This document shows positions 12,563 through 15,824 of a DNA stretch of 15,824 nt, one piece after another (the first letter of the stretch is position 1; each line of letters begins with the position of its first letter). The notes under the pieces are model-generated. The model saw only the letters and a program-made list of their open reading frames with translations. It made no database searches and had not been told where the DNA came from. The position numbers and the translations under genes are program-made. The stretch is from Nitrospina sp. (GTDB lineage Bacteria; Nitrospinota; Nitrospinia; Nitrospinales; Nitrospinaceae), in assembly GCA_004357365.1 (NCBI GenBank), contig SMVT01000091.1:1-15824 (forward strand). The letters run 5' to 3'.

Positions 12563-12886
12563 TTATTCTCCTGCCTGTAGATGGTTGACCAGTTTTTCCA
12601 GAGAATTGATGTACATTTTGGCGTAAGCGACGTTGGGCCGGTCGTTCCCCGGAATTTCCTTAAAAGATTCCAGCCAGATTTTAAGCGTTTTCACCTTTAG
12701 CATATCCGCCTCTTCGCACAGGGTGTAGTCTTTGGCTTCGAAGACGGCCAGAGCCAGCTGGGAATAGTAGGCATCCACCTCCATCAGATCAAACACCCAT
12801 TCCGCCAGCTGTTCCGATTGCTCGCTGTCCGGAAAGGACATTTTCTGGAGAATATCGTAGGTCGATTTTAACTCTGCAAAAGACAT
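12563..12886 (-). CDS. Small protein of unknown function
   Basis: A 107-residue soluble protein that I do not recognise. It is rich in Leu, Glu and Lys and reads as mostly helical, with segments around 'SEQLAEWVFDLMEVDAYYSQLALAVFEAKDY' and 'MLKVKTLKIWLESFKEI' that recall helical-hairpin or TPR-like packing; this is only an impression. It has no signal peptide and no membrane segment. GAGGTGG lies 12 nt before the ATG. It follows the divergent Kdo-transferase gene by 43 bp on the same strand, so it may belong to the LPS-core operon. It is a real gene by codon pattern and ribosome binding site, but function is open. Confidence 0.6.
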   Translation of the reverse strand: MSFAELKSTYDILQKMSFPDSEQSEQLAEWVFDLMEVDAYYSQLALAVFEAKDYTLCEEADMLKVKTLKIWLESFKEIPGNDRPNVAYAKMYINSLEKLVNHLQAGE

Positions 12887-12929
12887 CGGTTTGTTTTACC
12901 ACCTCTTTGAGCAGGACCGGAGTCAGTGG

Positions 12930-14297
12930 TTACTTCAAGATGGCGACAATGTATTTGGTGATTTCCACCGCGGATCCTCTTTTCTCCTGAATAAAAGCCT
13001 CGGCCTTTGCCCGGAGTTTGACCAGGTGTTCCGGATAACCTAACAGAGCCCGAATGGACGAGAACAGAGTCTGGTCGTCCGCCGCAATAATGGCCAAGCC
13101 TTGTTGCTTCAGCTCGCTGGCGGTTTTCTGGATGTTTTCAAAATACGGACCGTGCAGGACCGGCACGCCCTGCGCCACCGGTTCCAGCAGGTTGTGGCCG
13201 CCGCCCGGCGCGATCAGGCTCCTGCCGACAAACGCGATGTTGGCGATGGAGTACACTTTGGCCAACTCGCCCAGCGTATCCAGCAAAACGATATAGGTCT
13301 GCGGTTTGGCTCTTGGGTCTAACTCCGACCGCAGAACAAACTGGATGTTATTTTTTTTAAAGTAATTGGCAATCTCTTTCACGCGCTCAAGCCTGCGGGG
13401 AGCAATGACCAGGGACAGATTGGCAAATTTCCGGCGCAGTTTCAAATAGGCCTCGATGCATATTTTTTCTTCGCCTTCGTGGGTACTGCCGGCCACCCAC
13501 ACCAGGCCGTCCTGCGGGATTTTCAGGCGGTCGCGGATGCGGCGCCGTTCGGGCTCCGGCACGATCTGCAGGGCGTCGAATTTGGTATCGCCGACGATGC
13601 GCACGCGTTTCGGCGGGGCGCCCAGTTTTTGAATGGTGGTGCGCCCGCGCTCGCTCTGCATGCAGATCACCGCAAACGATTCCAGCAGAGGCTTGACCAG
13701 CCAGGGCACCCGCTGGTACCAGTCCTGCGATTTCTGTGAAATCCTGCCGTTGAACACCATCGGCGGAATGCGCCGTTCTTTCAGATTGATCAGCATGCCG
13801 GGCCAGAACCCGGTATCGGTGAGAACGTACAAATCCGGTTGGATCCGGTCCAATGCGCGGTTGATGAACGGCCAGCAGTCCAGGGGATGAAAAAAGATGT
13901 GGTCCGCAAACGGAATCAAACGGTGGGCGGCGTCGTACCCGGCGTCGGTGGTGACCGACACCACGATCATGATGTTGGGCCGTTTGTCCCGGAGGATTTT
14001 CAGGACCGGCGCCGCGCCGTTGACCTCGCCCAGCGACAAGGCATGCACCCACACCAGTTTCTGCCCAGGCTGTTTTTTCACCTCGGGCACCCACCCGAAA
14101 TGATGCTTGAGGCCGCGCCGTTTTTTCCCGGTCGCCAGAGAATGCATTCCGAATACGGGCATGATGAGAAACGCGGCGGCATAGGAAAGCGCTTTAAAAA
14201 CTTTGATTTTTTTGCTGGGGTTGGCTGCCGCCTTTTGTTGCGGACTCCGGGTGCTCTGGGGAGGTGGCGGTGGCTGTGCTGGGGGTTGCATGTTCAA
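12930..14297 (-). CDS. Divergent Kdo-transferase (WaaA/KdtA) paralogue
   Basis: A 455-residue glycosyltransferase of the GT-B type, related to 3-deoxy-D-manno-octulosonic acid transferase (GT30). It has a proline-rich N-terminal extension and one membrane anchor (about 36-54). The catalytic motif is present as VHALSLGEVN with Glu91. 'GSTHEGEEKICIEA' and the nucleotide-sugar loop 'PGGGHNLLEPVAQGVPVLHGP' are well kept. The second conserved block, ETELWPN in WaaA, reads DTGFWPG (161-167), losing both Glu residues, and GGS becomes GRS. The open frame starts with TTG at 14297, which has AAGGA at 8 nt and overlaps the upstream stop as TTGA; ATG 14291 is the alternative. It may add a second Kdo or a related sugar, or have changed specificity. 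Confidence 0.85.
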   Translation of the reverse strand: MNMQPPAQPPPPPQSTRSPQQKAAANPSKKIKVFKALSYAAAFLIMPVFGMHSLATGKKRRGLKHHFGWVPEVKKQPGQKLVWVHALSLGEVNGAAPVLKILRDKRPNIMIVVSVTTDAGYDAAHRLIPFADHIFFHPLDCWPFINRALDRIQPDLYVLTDTGFWPGMLINLKERRIPPMVFNGRISQKSQDWYQRVPWLVKPLLESFAVICMQSERGRTTIQKLGAPPKRVRIVGDTKFDALQIVPEPERRRIRDRLKIPQDGLVWVAGSTHEGEEKICIEAYLKLRRKFANLSLVIAPRRLERVKEIANYFKKNNIQFVLRSELDPRAKPQTYIVLLDTLGELAKVYSIANIAFVGRSLIAPGGGHNLLEPVAQGVPVLHGPYFENIQKTASELKQQGLAIIAADDQTLFSSIRALLGYPEHLVKLRAKAEAFIQEKRGSAVEITKYIVAILK

Positions 14298-15565
14298 GCA
14301 GTGGTTCCTTTATCAAGCAGGGATTGAATCCCCTCGAGATGGCGATTCACGGCGCCTTGTTGCCGTTCAACGGTTTGGGCGGCCAGAGCGCCGCGCCGTT
14401 GTATTTCTTCCGGGTCGTTCAGCAGAGTTTCCAATGCCGGCGCCAGGTCTTCCGGACGTTCGATGGGAATCCCGCCTCCGGATTCGGCCAGCAGGCGGGC
14501 CTCTTCCTCGAAGTTGCCCATGTGTTTGCCGTAAAGGACCGGCAGTCCCAACAGGGCGGGTTCGACGATATTGTGGCCGCCGTGTTTGGGATCGAATCCT
14601 CCGCCCACAAAGGCCACTTTCCCCGTCCGGTAATAATCGTTCAACACCCCCAGGGTATCGACCAGCACCACCCGCACCGGCTCGCAATCGGCGGCATTTT
14701 GCAGTTCCGAGTGGCGCGTCACCGCCAATCCCGAGTCCCTCAAAATGCCCTCCACTTCGCGGCATCGTTGCATATGGCGAGGTGCGACTATGAACTTCCA
14801 GTTTAAAGGGTTTTGGCGGAATTGCGCAATGGCATTTGCGATGGCGCGCTCCTCGCCCGGCCGGGTGGAACCGAAAACAACTGTATTTTCGCCAATTTGA
14901 GGGACCTTCGGAGCGGAGGGGTCCGCACCGGCGGTCAGCGCGTCGAATTTCATGTTGCCCGCCACCCGCATCCGCGCCGGCTCGATTCCCAATTGCAGAA
15001 GCCGGTCGGCTTCCGTTTGGGAACGCATGGCAAACAGGCGGACCGCCGCGGTCAGCCACAGGAACCAGGGCTTGAGTTTGCGGTAGCGCGCGAAGGATTG
15101 AGCGGACAGCCGTCCGTTGGCCAGCATAACGGGAATCTGTTTTCTGAAACAGGCGCGCAACAGGTTGGGCCAGAACTCGGCTTCGATCAGAATCAGCAAC
15201 GCGGGGTCGAGCCGTTTCAGCAGCGGACGGATCAGAAACAGCAAATCCAGCGGCAGCCGGAACACCGGGCAGTCCAGCTCATTCCGGGCCAGGGCTTCCC
15301 CGGTTGGGGTGAAGGTGGATAACACCACGGCGCGGCCGGGGAATTTTTGTTGCAGGGCCCGGATCAACAACGCCGCCACTCGCACTTCGCCCACCGATGA
15401 GGCGTGCACCCACAGGCATCCGGTTTGCGGCGGCACGGAATGCCATTGCCGCAGGCGCTGGATCAACTCGGATCGGAATGCAGGATCCAGCGCCATGCGG
15501 GTCAACCAATAGGGAGAAAGCAGTAGGAGAGCGGCGGCTATGATAATATTGTAGGCAATGTCCAT
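14294..15565 (-). CDS. waaA: 3-deoxy-D-manno-octulosonic acid (Kdo) transferase
   Basis: A 423-residue GT30 enzyme that transfers Kdo from CMP-Kdo to the lipid A precursor on the inner face of the cytoplasmic membrane. An N-terminal membrane anchor spans about 5-19. The acceptor-site motif is VHASSVGEVR with the catalytic Glu60; 'IEAEFWPNL' (Glu128, Glu130) matches the ETELWPN block; and 'GSTRPGEE', 'APRHMQR' and 'VGGGFDPKHGGHNIVEPALLGLPVLYG' form the CMP-Kdo-binding half. All key positions expected of the family are seen, so this is the canonical copy. It is the first gene of a minus-strand operon with the paralogue that overlaps its stop, and it is divergent from lpxK, whose product makes the lipid A precursor that WaaA uses. 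Confidence 0.93.
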   Translation of the reverse strand: MDIAYNIIIAAALLLLSPYWLTRMALDPAFRSELIQRLRQWHSVPPQTGCLWVHASSVGEVRVAALLIRALQQKFPGRAVVLSTFTPTGEALARNELDCPVFRLPLDLLFLIRPLLKRLDPALLILIEAEFWPNLLRACFRKQIPVMLANGRLSAQSFARYRKLKPWFLWLTAAVRLFAMRSQTEADRLLQLGIEPARMRVAGNMKFDALTAGADPSAPKVPQIGENTVVFGSTRPGEERAIANAIAQFRQNPLNWKFIVAPRHMQRCREVEGILRDSGLAVTRHSELQNAADCEPVRVVLVDTLGVLNDYYRTGKVAFVGGGFDPKHGGHNIVEPALLGLPVLYGKHMGNFEEEARLLAESGGGIPIERPEDLAPALETLLNDPEEIQRRGALAAQTVERQQGAVNRHLEGIQSLLDKGTTA

Positions 15566-15573
15566 GGCTATCG

Positions 15574-15579
15574 ATTATA
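15574..15579 (-). promoter_or_regulatory. Perfect -10 box close to the waaA start
   Basis: On the minus strand TATAAT ends 8 nt before the waaA ATG, so transcription from it would give a leaderless or nearly leaderless message. No good -35 box lies 16-18 bp upstream. No ribosome binding site is seen for this ATG, which agrees with a leaderless start but does not prove it. Confidence 0.35.
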
Positions 15580-15630
15580 AACCAGACGCGGATCATCTGC
15601 AGGAAAGAGAAAGGAGCGCGGAACACGCCC

Positions 15631-15824
15631 ATGAGCCTCCAAGCATTTTTCTATGAGGTCATTTCTCCCAAGCGTTCCCTGTACCTGATGCCGGTGTACG
15701 GCCTGCTGCGTGTGCTGGCGGTGGTGTATGCGCTGGTTCAAAGGGTGCGCGCCCGGTGTTACCGCTTTAAAATTTTTCAGACACGCCGCCTGGGTTGCCG
15801 GGTGATCAGCATCGGCAATCTGAC
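15631..15824 (+). CDS. lpxK: Tetraacyldisaccharide 4'-kinase, N-terminal fragment (3' end outside window)
   Basis: The frame from ATG 15631 is open to the window edge and gives 64 complete residues: MSLQAFFYEVISPKRSLYLM, then a hydrophobic helix (PVYGLLRVLAVVYALVQRV), then 'RLGCRVISIGNLT'. VISIGNLT is the strand that leads directly into the Walker A loop of LpxK, and the membrane helix near the N-terminus is also typical. The enzyme phosphorylates the lipid A disaccharide at the 4' position. AGGAG lies 14 nt before the ATG, longer than ideal. The gene is divergent from waaA with a 65-bp shared spacer. Confidence 0.88.
   Translation, partial: MSLQAFFYEVISPKRSLYLMPVYGLLRVLAVVYALVQRVRARCYRFKIFQTRRLGCRVISIGNL

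Noticed and set aside
1..15824. CRISPR arrays, insertion sequences and rRNA genes
   Set aside because: No regularly spaced repeats, no transposase motifs and no rRNA segments were seen on either strand.

Overview
The window looks like chromosome of a Gram-negative, LPS-making bacterium. The grounds are an lptE lipoprotein gene, two Kdo-transferase-type genes, the start of lpxK, and an outer-membrane beta-barrel gene. The leuS-lptE-holA order is the one found in Proteobacteria. The rest of the content would also suit deeper lineages such as Nitrospinota or Deltaproteobacteria-like groups, but I cannot fix the phylum from sequence alone.

Left edge (1-1275): the end of an integrated element. 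It holds the tail of a Phd/YefM-type antitoxin overlapping a tyrosine integrase. The integrase runs toward the 3' end of an intact tRNA-Ala(CGC) on the minus strand, so the element lies to the left and the tRNA 3' end is the probable attachment site. Two tandem 11-bp repeats sit just inside the end of the integrase gene.

Housekeeping block (1385-7756): a DUF523-DUF1722 (YbgA/TudS-like) gene; an intergenic region with two interleaved inverted repeats (possible pseudoknot); a pseudo-receiver/Hpt protein; rpsT with a TTG start; and, convergent to it, the tight minus-strand operon leuS-lptE-holA.

Accessory operon (7913-10999): a textbook mercury-type MerR promoter (TTGACT, perfect 9+4+9 palindrome, 20-bp spacer, TATATT) drives a MerR that keeps all three Hg(II)-binding cysteines. 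It is followed by a six-cysteine thioredoxin-fold protein, a secreted MerP-like HMA protein, an outer-membrane beta-barrel protein and a six-repeat NHL propeller protein. There is no merA, merB, merT, merC or P-type ATPase. This is the most interesting part of the window: a mercury-sensing operon whose effectors differ from the classical reductive pathway and reach from the cytoplasm to the outer membrane.

Right side (11075-15824): a sodium:solute symporter of the PutP type converges on a minus-strand operon. That operon is, in transcription order, a canonical Kdo transferase, a divergent Kdo-transferase paralogue and a small unknown protein. lpxK starts divergently from it and runs off the window. 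Apart from the left element and the mer-like operon, the region reads as stable core genome. No stretch longer than about 300 bases lacks a gene.
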